Origin: Pseudobutyrivibrio sp.
GTDB lineage: Bacteria; Bacillota; Clostridia; Lachnospirales; Lachnospiraceae
NCBI GenBank assembly: GCA_024684955.1
Contig: JAIKWH010000062.1
Location: forward strand, 1 to 64,000
DNA length: 64,000 nt
Direction: 5' to 3'
Position numbers and translations under genes: made by a program. Shown piece after piece: positions 7,424 to 14,801 of this stretch; positions within the stretch are counted from its first letter, which is position 1, and each line of letters begins with the position of its first letter. The notes beneath the pieces are model-generated. The model did not search any database. It was not told the DNA's origin and worked only from the letters and a program-made list of their open reading frames with translations.

Positions 7424-8605
7424 ATGAAGCTTAAAGTAGCGATGATTTTTGGCGGAAAAAGTGTTGAACACGAGGTATCCGTCATTTCCGGTATCCAGGC
7501 AATTCTCAGCATGGACACAGACAAATATGAGGTTATTCCAGTATACATGACAAAGAAAAATGAAATGTATGTTGGAGAATCTATTGGAGATATTGAGGCA
7601 TACAAGGACATCAATGGTCTCCTTAAAAAGTCTCAGAGAGTTATCATGATAAACAATGGTAACAATGTGCAGTTGGTATCCTACCCACTGAAAAAATTCG
7701 GAAAGAATCTGGAGATTGACATCGACGTGGCATTTCCAGTTGTTCACGGCACCAATGTGGAGGATGGAGCATTCCAGGGCTACCTCAAGACATTGGGCAT
7801 CCCATTTGTAGGTTGTGATGTTACAGCATCTGCAGTGGGTATGGACAAATATATTATGAAGACAATTCTCAAGGAGGCAGATGTGCCTATCCTTGACGCA
7901 AAGGTATACACCCTCTCAGACTACAGCGACATGGATAGTCTTGTAGAGAGTGTGGAAAAGGCAATCGGATATCCAGCAATCATAAAGCCAGTAAACCTGG
8001 GTTCTAGTGTTGGAATCAGCGTGGCACATGACAGGTCAGAACTTATCAACTCTGTGGATGATGCCTTTAGATATGCCACAAAAGTCCTTGTGGAGCATGC
8101 TATTTCAAATCTTAGAGAAATTAACTGTTCAGTTCTTGGAGACGAGAATGAGGCCATTGCCTCTGAGTGTGAGGAACCTCTTCACACAAAGGATATCCTC
8201 TCATATGAGGACAAGTATGTTAGCAATGCCAAGGGCAGCGGCTCAAAGGGAATGGCTAGTGTATCTAGAAAGATTCCTGCAGACCTTTCTCCAGAAAAGA
8301 GAGAGGAGGTTAGAGACCTGGCAGTCAGGTCCTTTAAGGCGTTGGGCTGCAATGGTGTCTCACGAATCGATTTCATGATTGACGAGGACAATGGCAAACT
8401 TTACTTTAACGAAATTAACACAATTCCAGGTTCCCTTGCCTTTTATCTGTGGGAACCAGTAGGAGTGCCTTACAAGGAACTGCTGGATAGGATGATTCAG
8501 TTGGCTCTCAAGAGGGAGCGACAGGAGAATAACCTGACATTTACCTTTGATACCAATATTTTAAATTCTGCTAGTTTCGGTGGCTCTAAGGGATCAAAGT
8601 TTTAA
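7424..8605 (+). CDS. ddl: D-alanine--D-alanine ligase
   Basis: 393 residues, ATP-grasp fold. The N-terminal FGGKSVEHEVSVISG is the family signature; also visible are the central VGCDVTASAVGMDKY and KPVNLGSSVGIS and the C-terminal FNEINTIPGS metal/substrate motif. It makes D-Ala-D-Ala for the MurF encoded 12 bases upstream. GGAGG precedes the ATG. The SGSKGMAS linker and a C-terminal tail of about 40 residues beyond the core make it slightly longer than E. coli DdlB. The pair murF-ddl is a common gene order in Gram-positives. Confidence 0.95.
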   Translation: MKLKVAMIFGGKSVEHEVSVISGIQAILSMDTDKYEVIPVYMTKKNEMYVGESIGDIEAYKDINGLLKKSQRVIMINNGNNVQLVSYPLKKFGKNLEIDIDVAFPVVHGTNVEDGAFQGYLKTLGIPFVGCDVTASAVGMDKYIMKTILKEADVPILDAKVYTLSDYSDMDSLVESVEKAIGYPAIIKPVNLGSSVGISVAHDRSELINSVDDAFRYATKVLVEHAISNLREINCSVLGDENEAIASECEEPLHTKDILSYEDKYVSNAKGSGSKGMASVSRKIPADLSPEKREEVRDLAVRSFKALGCNGVSRIDFMIDEDNGKLYFNEINTIPGSLAFYLWEPVGVPYKELLDRMIQLALKRERQENNLTFTFDTNILNSASFGGSKGSKF

Positions 8606-8644
8606 TATAAGTCGTAGTTTTGTTGTTAGATTAGGAGTTTACTT

Positions 8645-9391
8645 ATGTTAGAAATAAAGAACCTGTCTTACAAGGTAGATGATGAGAATGAAAGCGACGG
8701 CATAAAGGACATCATCGACGGCCTGGATTTGACAGTAGAAGATGGCAAGTTTGTTGTCATCACAGGACCAAATGGAGGTGGAAAGTCATCTCTTGCCAAG
8801 TTGATTATGGGCATTAACCCTGCAACAGACGGCCAGATTATCCTTGATGGAGAGGACATCACAAAAAAATCCATCACAGAGCGTGCAAAGATGGGAGTTA
8901 GTTTTGCATTCCAAGCACCTGTACATTTCAAGGGCATCAAGGTAATTGATTTGCTGAGAATTGCAGCAGGAGAAAAGATTTCTTTAGACCTGGCTTGCGA
9001 ATACTTATCAAGAGTTGGCCTTTGTGCAAAAGATTATGTTGAGCGTGAGGTTAATGGTTCCCTTTCAGGCGGAGAATTAAAGCGTATTGAGATTGCCACA
9101 GTTCTTGCTAGAGGCACCAAACTTTCTATATTTGATGAGCCAGAGGCTGGTATTGACCTTTGGAGTTTCCAAAACCTGATAAAGGTTTTCGAAAATATGA
9201 GAAAGACTGTCAATGGCACAATCATAGTTATCTCTCACCAGGAGAGAATTCTCAACATAGCGGATGAGATAGTTGTTATTGAAAATGGTAAGGTTAAGAT
9301 GCAGGGAAGCAGGGAGGATGTTCTTCCACAGCTTTTAGGCACAAGCAATGCATCGCAAATCGCCTGCGAAAAGTTAGGAGGTGATCTGTAA
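8645..9391 (+). CDS. sufC: Fe-S assembly ATPase SufC/SmsC
   Basis: 248-residue ABC ATPase of the SufC type. Walker A GPNGGGKSS (about 41-49), Q-loop FAFQAPVHF (about 90), signature LSGGELKR (about 139), Walker B LSIFDEPEAGID (about 159) and the switch His in ISHQE are all present. It powers assembly of iron-sulfur clusters on its SufB partner. The stop and the ATG of the next gene overlap (TAATG), so the two are translationally coupled. No sufS, sufU, sufD or second sufB follows, which fits the minimal two-gene SMS system described in anaerobes. Confidence 0.92.
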   Translation: MLEIKNLSYKVDDENESDGIKDIIDGLDLTVEDGKFVVITGPNGGGKSSLAKLIMGINPATDGQIILDGEDITKKSITERAKMGVSFAFQAPVHFKGIKVIDLLRIAAGEKISLDLACEYLSRVGLCAKDYVEREVNGSLSGGELKRIEIATVLARGTKLSIFDEPEAGIDLWSFQNLIKVFENMRKTVNGTIIVISHQERILNIADEIVVIENGKVKMQGSREDVLPQLLGTSNASQIACEKLGGDL

Positions 9392-10317
9392 TGGCAGAGT
9401 TAGACGTAATTCAAAAGAAGATTTTAGAGGAGGTTGCTGACCTTCACGATGTTCCAGAAGGAGCATACAATATCAGGGCAAATGGTGCCAGCGCGGCCAG
9501 AAATACTACAGCAAATATTGATATTGTTTCAAAGACAGACAAGCCAGGTATTGATATCATTATCAAGCCAGGCACAAAAAAAGAGAGTGTTCATATTCCT
9601 GTAGTTCTCTCTGAGAGTGGACTTAAGGATATGGTTTACAATGATTTCTACATTGGAGATGATGCGGATGTTATTATCGTTGCAGGTTGCGGTATCTCCA
9701 ATTGTGGTGACCAGGATTCTCAGCATGATGGTATCCACACTTTTCATGTAGGTAAAAATGCCAAGGTAAGATACGTGGAAAAACACTATGGTGAGGGCAC
9801 TGGCAAGGGGGCTCGAATCCTTAATCCGGTTACTGAGGTTTATCAGGAGGAAGGCAGCTATGTATACATGGAGATGGTACAGATCAAAGGTGTTGACTCT
9901 ACCAACCGTACCAACATCGCAGAACTGGCTGATGGGGCAAGACTTGAAATCCATGAGGCCCTTCTCACCCATGGTAGTCAAGAGGCTATTAGCGATTACA
10001 AGGTGGCTTTGAATGGAAAGAAGTCCAGCGCAGATGTTATTTCTAGATCTGTAGCAAAAGAAGAGTCTGTACAGTCATTCTCTGTATCTATAGAGGGAAA
10101 CAACGAGTGTAGCGGACATGCCAGTTGTGATGCCATTATTATGGACCAGGCCAAGGTTATTGCTATACCAAGACTTGATGCAAACAATGTAGATGCAGCC
10201 CTCATTCACGAGGCAGCAATCGGAAAGATCGCAGGGGACCAGTTGATGAAACTTATGTCACTGGGTCTCACAGAAGAAGAAGCAGAAGAGCAAATCGTGG
10301 CAGGATTCCTAAGATAA
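9391..10317 (+). CDS. SufB/SufD-like scaffold (SmsB)
   Basis: 308 residues, shorter than canonical SufB (about 470). It has the beta-helix core pattern and the family C-terminus (GHASCDAIIMD, IHEAAIGKIAGDQLMKLMSLGLTEEEAEE). A Cys-containing stretch (VAGCGISNCGDQDSQHDG, about 97-114) may provide ligands. It should form the SmsB homodimer on which clusters are built, driven by the coupled SufC/SmsC. Standing alone without SufD or a cysteine desulfurase, it fits the minimal SMS system; whether sulfide or a desulfurase elsewhere supplies sulfur cannot be told here. Confidence 0.88.
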   Translation: MAELDVIQKKILEEVADLHDVPEGAYNIRANGASAARNTTANIDIVSKTDKPGIDIIIKPGTKKESVHIPVVLSESGLKDMVYNDFYIGDDADVIIVAGCGISNCGDQDSQHDGIHTFHVGKNAKVRYVEKHYGEGTGKGARILNPVTEVYQEEGSYVYMEMVQIKGVDSTNRTNIAELADGARLEIHEALLTHGSQEAISDYKVALNGKKSSADVISRSVAKEESVQSFSVSIEGNNECSGHASCDAIIMDQAKVIAIPRLDANNVDAALIHEAAIGKIAGDQLMKLMSLGLTEEEAEEQIVAGFLR

Positions 10318-10443
10318 AAATTGGGTTTTACAATATCTTGTGTCAGGGCTTTTGGCCACCACGAGTATTAATCACCCACTTTAATTTAGTGTCCAAGATT
10401 GCTTGAAAAAACTGTGACTTTTAAAAATATCCTCATACAAGAT
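10318..10443. other. intergenic region with possible secondary structure
   Basis: No gene. The segment CAATATCTTG (about 10331) could pair with CAAGATTG (about 10394), enclosing a GC-containing middle with GGGCttttGGCC. No T-tailed terminator is clear after the sufB-like gene. It may hold an unrecognised RNA element; evidence is weak. Confidence 0.25.
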
Positions 10444-10451
10444 GGTATTAT
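10444..10451 (+). promoter_or_regulatory. extended -10 promoter
   Basis: TG-G-TATTAT shortly before the gene at 10473; no convincing -35. GGAGG follows at 10462. Confidence 0.5.
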
Positions 10452-10472
10452 AGACTAGCACGGAGGTAGGAT

Positions 10473-10829
10473 ATGGCTATTTCACCAATCATGGGATTAA
10501 GTTCATATGGATCAGTTTCCAGTGTTCAGCCAATGAATTATGCGGTTGAAAATACTGCAGGATTTTCTGATGTATACCAGGCAGAATCTACAAAGAATAG
10601 TGCAGGCGTCAATTCTACAACTCCTGTCAGATACCCAGACGCCCAGATCAATGAGATCGAGGTGGGCCCAAAGGTAGATGAAGGAGCCAGGCTTGCAAAG
10701 AATCAGGAAGTAAACAGTTCATTTAACCAGATAGCTGAAAAATTTTCTGCAGTTAAGACTGGATACACAAAGGATGCCCAGGGCCTTTCATATGGTCAGC
10801 TGGGAGGCGGAATCGATATTTACGCCTAA
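10473..10829 (+). CDS. small unknown protein (118 aa)
   Basis: I do not recognise this protein. GGAGG lies seven bases before the ATG and a perfect terminator follows, so it is a monocistronic gene and very likely real. The sequence is low in complexity, rich in Ser, Asn, Gly and Gln, without Cys, signal peptide or membrane segment. It begins MAISPIMGLSSYGSVSSVQP and ends GQLGGGIDIYA. The composition resembles that of small secreted or surface-appendage-associated proteins, but no export signal is visible. Confidence 0.75.
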   Translation: MAISPIMGLSSYGSVSSVQPMNYAVENTAGFSDVYQAESTKNSAGVNSTTPVRYPDAQINEIEVGPKVDEGARLAKNQEVNSSFNQIAEKFSAVKTGYTKDAQGLSYGQLGGGIDIYA

Positions 10830-10850
10830 GAAATAAATACTTAAAAGTTA

Positions 10851-10879
10851 GCAAGAGCCAATGTTTGGCTCTTGTTTTT
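10851..10879 (+). terminator. intrinsic terminator
   Basis: Perfect stem CAAGAGCCAA-tgt-TTGGCTCTTG followed by five T. Confidence 0.95.
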
Positions 10880-10922
10880 GTTGTATAATGTCATTAAATG
10901 AACAATAGAAAGGGAGGTAATT

Positions 10923-11474
10923 ATGAGTAAAGTATTAGTATTTTTTGCTGAGGGTCATGAAGAGGTAGAAGCCCTTACTGTTGTTGACTTGCTTAGAAGA
11001 GCGGGGATAGAAGTTGACATGGTATCTGTAACCGGAAACAAGAGAGTACCAGGTTCCCATGGCATCAACACATATTGCGACCAACTGGTAGAGACAGCGG
11101 ATTTTGATGGGGCAGACATGCTTGTGTTGCCGGGAGGTATGCCAGGCACCCTAAATCTGGAACTCTGCGACAAACTCATGGCTGGAGTAGGCAATTTTGT
11201 GGAGTCAGGTAAATTGGTGGGAGCAATCTGCGCCGCCCCAACTGTACTTGGCAGGGCCGGATATTTGCAGGGCAAAAAGGCCACATGCTATCCTGGCATG
11301 GAGGCTGACCTAAAAGGGGCCATTTTTAGCCAGGACAATGTATGCCACGACGGCAATATAATTACCAGCCGAGGGGTAGGCACAGCAATCGACTTTGCCT
11401 TGGAAATCATCACCACTCTGGTGGATGAATCTACAGCAAAAAACCTGGCAAAGGGAATTGTATATAAAGTATAG
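10923..11474 (+). CDS. DJ-1/PfpI family protein
   Basis: 183 residues, full length for the DJ-1/YajL branch. The nucleophile elbow GAICAAPTVLG places the conserved Cys at about 101, and the upstream EGHEEVEALTVVDLLRRAG supplies the conserved Glu. Members are chaperones, glyoxalases or deglycases; the exact activity cannot be read from sequence. It has GGGAGG before its ATG and stands 17 bases upstream of luxS, so it shares a transcript with luxS and the SAH nucleosidase. TATAAT at 10884 may be its -10. Confidence 0.9.
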   Translation: MSKVLVFFAEGHEEVEALTVVDLLRRAGIEVDMVSVTGNKRVPGSHGINTYCDQLVETADFDGADMLVLPGGMPGTLNLELCDKLMAGVGNFVESGKLVGAICAAPTVLGRAGYLQGKKATCYPGMEADLKGAIFSQDNVCHDGNIITSRGVGTAIDFALEIITTLVDESTAKNLAKGIVYKV

Positions 11475-11491
11475 GAAGGACATATTTATTA

Positions 11492-11953
11492 ATGGAAAGA
11501 ATTAAAAGTTTTACAATCAACCACAATGTATTAACTCCGGGATTCTACATTTCTAGAATCGATAATGAGGATATTATTACATACGACCTTAGAACTAGAA
11601 AACCAAATGCAGGAGATTACATGGATAACTCTACAATGCATTCGTTGGAGCATATGGTTGCCACCTACATCAGAAACTCAGAGATAGGAGATTCTGTTAT
11701 TTATTTTGGGCCTATGGGATGCCAGACAGGATTTTATCTTGTGGTGCAAAAGGTAGAGCCAAAAAAGGTGTTTGAAGTGGTAAAAAAGGTTCTCAAGCAG
11801 GTTGTGGACCATGAGGGAGATGTATTCGGCAAGTCAGCAATCGAGTGCGGACATTATGAGAATCTTTCCATTGATGCGGCAAAAAAGGAGGCCGAGTACT
11901 ATCTTGGCGTTCTTGATAAATGGACTAACATGGAATTTTCTTACAGCGAGTAA
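11492..11953 (+). CDS. luxS: S-ribosylhomocysteine lyase LuxS
   Basis: 153 residues, full length. Metal ligands are visible as His50 and His54 in HSLEH (with Glu53) and Cys119 in ECGHY, and the catalytic Cys77 lies in GCQTGFY. It splits S-ribosylhomocysteine into homocysteine and DPD, the precursor of autoinducer-2. The next gene makes its substrate from S-adenosylhomocysteine, so the pair completes the activated methyl cycle. Confidence 0.97.
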   Translation: MERIKSFTINHNVLTPGFYISRIDNEDIITYDLRTRKPNAGDYMDNSTMHSLEHMVATYIRNSEIGDSVIYFGPMGCQTGFYLVVQKVEPKKVFEVVKKVLKQVVDHEGDVFGKSAIECGHYENLSIDAAKKEAEYYLGVLDKWTNMEFSYSE

Positions 11954-11974
11954 TGTACTAAAGGAGGGATGATT

Positions 11975-12661
11975 ATGGTACTGGGAATTATTGGAGCTAT
12001 GCAGATGGAGATTGAAAATCTCAAGCCATCCATCAACAACCAAAAGACAGAGACTATAAGTGGTGTAGAGTTTATCTCCGGTGATATTGATGGCACTAAA
12101 GTAGTTGCTGCCGTAAGCGGAATTGGAAAAGTATTTGCAGCCATCTGTACAGAGATTATGGTTTTGCATTTTGAAGTAGACCATGTAATAAATATAGGTG
12201 TTGCAGGTTCATTGATTCCAAATCTCAAGGTATTAGATGTGGCGGTGGCAGAATCTGCTGTTCAGCATGATATGAATACAACAGCAATCGGAGATCCAAG
12301 AGGACTTATCTCAGGAATCAACATAATTAATTTTGAGGCCGACAGAAAACTGAGGGCTGCAGTTGTTAATGTGCTGGAGGCAAAGGGCATTGGATATGAG
12401 ACAGGCATAATTGCCTCAGGAGATCTTTTTGTTGATTCAGACAAGCAGAGAGAGACAATCCGAAACAACTTTAATGCCATTGCAGCAGATATGGAAGGCG
12501 CAAGCATTGCTCATACCTGCTATATCAACCATGTGCCATTTACAATCATCAGATCAATTTCTGATGCAGATGGATCTGCCATGGATTACAACACTTTTGC
12601 AGGCAAAGCTGCTGAGCAGTCCATTGCAATTGTCCTAGATACAATCAAAAGGATAAAGTAG
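11975..12661 (+). CDS. mtnN: 5'-methylthioadenosine/S-adenosylhomocysteine nucleosidase
   Basis: Start placed at ATG 11975, six bases after GGAGGG; the track ATG at 11969 abuts the ribosome binding site. The 228 residues show the family start (GIIGAMQMEIENLK), GIGKVFAAICTE, NIGVAGSL, and the catalytic region ADMEGASIAHTCY (about 170) with SDADG near the end. It removes adenine from methylthioadenosine and S-adenosylhomocysteine and feeds the LuxS encoded just upstream. Confidence 0.95.
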   Translation: MVLGIIGAMQMEIENLKPSINNQKTETISGVEFISGDIDGTKVVAAVSGIGKVFAAICTEIMVLHFEVDHVINIGVAGSLIPNLKVLDVAVAESAVQHDMNTTAIGDPRGLISGINIINFEADRKLRAAVVNVLEAKGIGYETGIIASGDLFVDSDKQRETIRNNFNAIAADMEGASIAHTCYINHVPFTIIRSISDADGSAMDYNTFAGKAAEQSIAIVLDTIKRIK

Positions 12662-12734
12662 ATATTCTACATGATTAAAAATTACTATTGCAATTATATA
12701 GGCCATAACCTATAATGCAAAAAACAATACAAAT

Positions 12735-12828
12735 GCAGAGTAGACTTTAAAGCGTAAAGTGCTTCTTGTACAGGGAGTTGACAAGAGGACGAAGGGCAAC
12801 CGCGGTTTTAGGGTCGCATCCCGCTGCT
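12735..12828 (+). ncRNA. tetrahydrofolate (THF) riboswitch
   Basis: The sequence has the class I THF riboswitch elements: closing stem GCAG / CTGC, GAGTAGAC, GCGTAAAGTG, a variable hairpin (CTTCTTGT...ACAAGAG), GACGAAGGGCAACCGCGG and CGCATCCC. It precedes the folate transporter gene folT and folC, the expected targets. Ligand binding should lower expression. Confidence 0.88.
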
Positions 12829-12842
12829 ACATCCAGATGTTT

Positions 12843-12888
12843 AATACACCTTCGTTGTAGTAAAAGGAACTGCAAAGGAGGTGTATTT
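12843..12888 (+). promoter_or_regulatory. expression platform hairpin holding the folT ribosome binding site
   Basis: AATACACC (12843-12850) pairs with GGTGTATT (12880-12887). The 3' arm overlaps the Shine-Dalgarno AAGGAGG (12875-12881) and is followed by five T, three bases before the ATG. It can hide the ribosome binding site and may also terminate. It is placed right after the THF riboswitch aptamer. Confidence 0.75.
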
Positions 12889-12890
12889 TT

Positions 12891-13406
12891 ATGAAAAACT
12901 TACGTAACACAAAAACACTTACTTTGGCAGCCATGCTGGTAGCAATCGGCATAGTTTTAGGATTTTTGAAAATTCCTATTAACCAGCTGATTGAACTTAG
13001 ATTTGGCTCATTGCCAGTGGCAATGGCAGGTAATCTCTTAGGTCCTGGTGTTGCTGCAATAGTAGGAGCTCTCACAGATATCGGCCAATATCTAGTAAAG
13101 CCAACAGGCCCATTCTTCCCTGGCTTTACTATCAGTGGAATTATCAGTGGTATCTTATTTGGTCTTGTCCTTTACAAGAAAAAGCCTACATTCCCAAGAT
13201 TATTTATGGCCCACACCCTCAATACCCTGGTTGTTGGAGTGGTAATTAATTCTTATTGGCTCAATCTTCTATATCTTAAGAATGGATATCTGGCTGCTAT
13301 AGTGGCTAGACTTCCTAAGGAACTGATTATGATTCCTGTTTTGGCACTTCTTCAGTTTACTATCGTAAAGGTCTTTGAGAAGGGGAGAATTGGAGTATTA
13401 TCCTAA
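12891..13406 (+). CDS. folT: folate ECF transporter S component FolT
   Basis: 171 residues with about six membrane helices, the size of an ECF S component. The early motif TLAAMLVAIGIVLGF and the PTGPFFPGFTISGIISGILFGLVLY region fit the folate-family S component. It binds folate outside and docks onto a shared ECF energy module encoded elsewhere. The THF riboswitch in its leader and the overlapping folC gene independently support the folate assignment. Confidence 0.9.
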   Translation: MKNLRNTKTLTLAAMLVAIGIVLGFLKIPINQLIELRFGSLPVAMAGNLLGPGVAAIVGALTDIGQYLVKPTGPFFPGFTISGIISGILFGLVLYKKKPTFPRLFMAHTLNTLVVGVVINSYWLNLLYLKNGYLAAIVARLPKELIMIPVLALLQFTIVKVFEKGRIGVLS

Positions 13407-14704
13407 TGAAAAAATATACATATGCTGAGGCAATTGATTTTTTTAAAAACATGCCACATTTCACTCCGCCTAAAGAGGGGACAAGCCCTGCCAAGGACCT
13501 CTTCTCCCTAGATGCAGAGTTGACACTTTTAGAAAAATTAGGAAGGCCTCAGGACAAATTAAAATATGTTCATATAGCAGGCACCAATGGTAAGGGGTCT
13601 ACTACAGCATATCTTGAGAGTATATTAAATGAGGCATCCGTTGTTACGGGTGCCTTTACTTCTCCATTTTTATACCGGTACAACGAGATGTTTAAGGTAA
13701 ATGGCCAGGATATTTCTGACCAGGATTTCGCTGATACTTTCTCACTTGTAAAGGAAAAATATGATGAGTTGGTAGGGAAAGAAATATTCCCAAGTGAATA
13801 TGAAATACTCACAGTCATGGCCTTTGTTTACTTTATAAAAAAGGGCTGCAGTCTAGTGCTTATGGAGGTAAGCCTAGGGGGAAGGGTGGACACAACAAAT
13901 GTAATCCCATCACCAGAGTTGACAGTGATTACCCCAATTAGTTATGACCATATGACAATCCTGGGTCATACCCTGACAGAAATTGCAACAGAGAAGGCAG
14001 GGATTATAAAGAATGGCTCTAGGGTGGTGTCAGCAAGCCAAGAGGAGGAGGTTGTTTCTGTCTTAGAAAAAGTGTGCAAAAGTAAAGAAGTTGAAATTGC
14101 TTTTGTGGATAAGGCACTTTGTATTGAGAGAAATATAAAGGGACAGAGATTTATACTCCCAGGGGAGGACAAGGAATTTGTTACTGGCCTCCTTGGAATC
14201 TATCAGATAGATAATGGGGCTTTGGCTATTAGGGCTGCAAGGATTCTTAGGACCAAGGGGTTTGATATTAGTGAGGAAAGCATCCAAAGAGGCATAGAAA
14301 AGGCCAGCTGGTTTGGCAGATTTACTCTCGTAAATGAAAGACCTATAGTCATAGTGGACGGCGGCCACAACAGGCAGGGGGCGAAAGTGCTAAAGGATTC
14401 TCTAGAGGCCTATTTCCCAGGTAGGAAAATCCTCTTTGCCCTGGGTATTTTAAAGGACAAAGAAGTAGATTTAATATTAGATGCCCTCCTACCAATTGCA
14501 AAAGAGGTATATACAATGGATGTACCAAGTGCCAGGACTATGAAAAAGGAGGAATTATCCCTGATGATTAGGAGCCGAGGAGTAAAGTCCAGCACCATAG
14601 AAAAACTGGAAGATATAAATGATACAATTGGTCCAGATGAGATTTTGTGCATTGCGGGTTCCCTATATCTAATCTCAGAGATAAAAAGAGGAAAAAGACA
14701 ATAA
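13406..14704 (+). CDS. folC: folylpolyglutamate synthase / dihydrofolate synthase
   Basis: 432 residues of the Mur ligase-like FolC family. P-loop GTNGKGSTTAYLES (about 54-67), SPFLYRYNEM, SLGGRVDTTN, ITPISYDHMTILGHT and VDGGHN are all visible. It adds glutamates to folates, trapping those imported by FolT. Its ATG overlaps the folT stop (TAATG), so both are coupled and share the THF riboswitch. Confidence 0.95.
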   Translation: MKKYTYAEAIDFFKNMPHFTPPKEGTSPAKDLFSLDAELTLLEKLGRPQDKLKYVHIAGTNGKGSTTAYLESILNEASVVTGAFTSPFLYRYNEMFKVNGQDISDQDFADTFSLVKEKYDELVGKEIFPSEYEILTVMAFVYFIKKGCSLVLMEVSLGGRVDTTNVIPSPELTVITPISYDHMTILGHTLTEIATEKAGIIKNGSRVVSASQEEEVVSVLEKVCKSKEVEIAFVDKALCIERNIKGQRFILPGEDKEFVTGLLGIYQIDNGALAIRAARILRTKGFDISEESIQRGIEKASWFGRFTLVNERPIVIVDGGHNRQGAKVLKDSLEAYFPGRKILFALGILKDKEVDLILDALLPIAKEVYTMDVPSARTMKKEELSLMIRSRGVKSSTIEKLEDINDTIGPDEILCIAGSLYLISEIKRGKRQ

Positions 14705-14732
14705 ATTGTAAACTTTGTAGAACATGGATACA

Positions 14733-14761
14733 TTGACATAAATTGGCAAAAAAAATAGAAT
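14733..14761 (+). promoter_or_regulatory. sigma-A promoter of phosphoglucomutase gene
   Basis: TTGACA (14733-14738), 17-base spacer, TAGAAT (14756-14761), about 40 bases upstream of the coding region. Confidence 0.85.
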
Positions 14762-14801
14762 TATAAGAGTTAAAACGTTTTTGAGAAGGGATATGATAAT
14801 T

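Noticed and set aside
7076-7747. 223-residue minus-strand ORF across the murF/ddl junction
   Set aside because: It spans two well-supported genes on the other strand and shows no domain or ribosome binding site.
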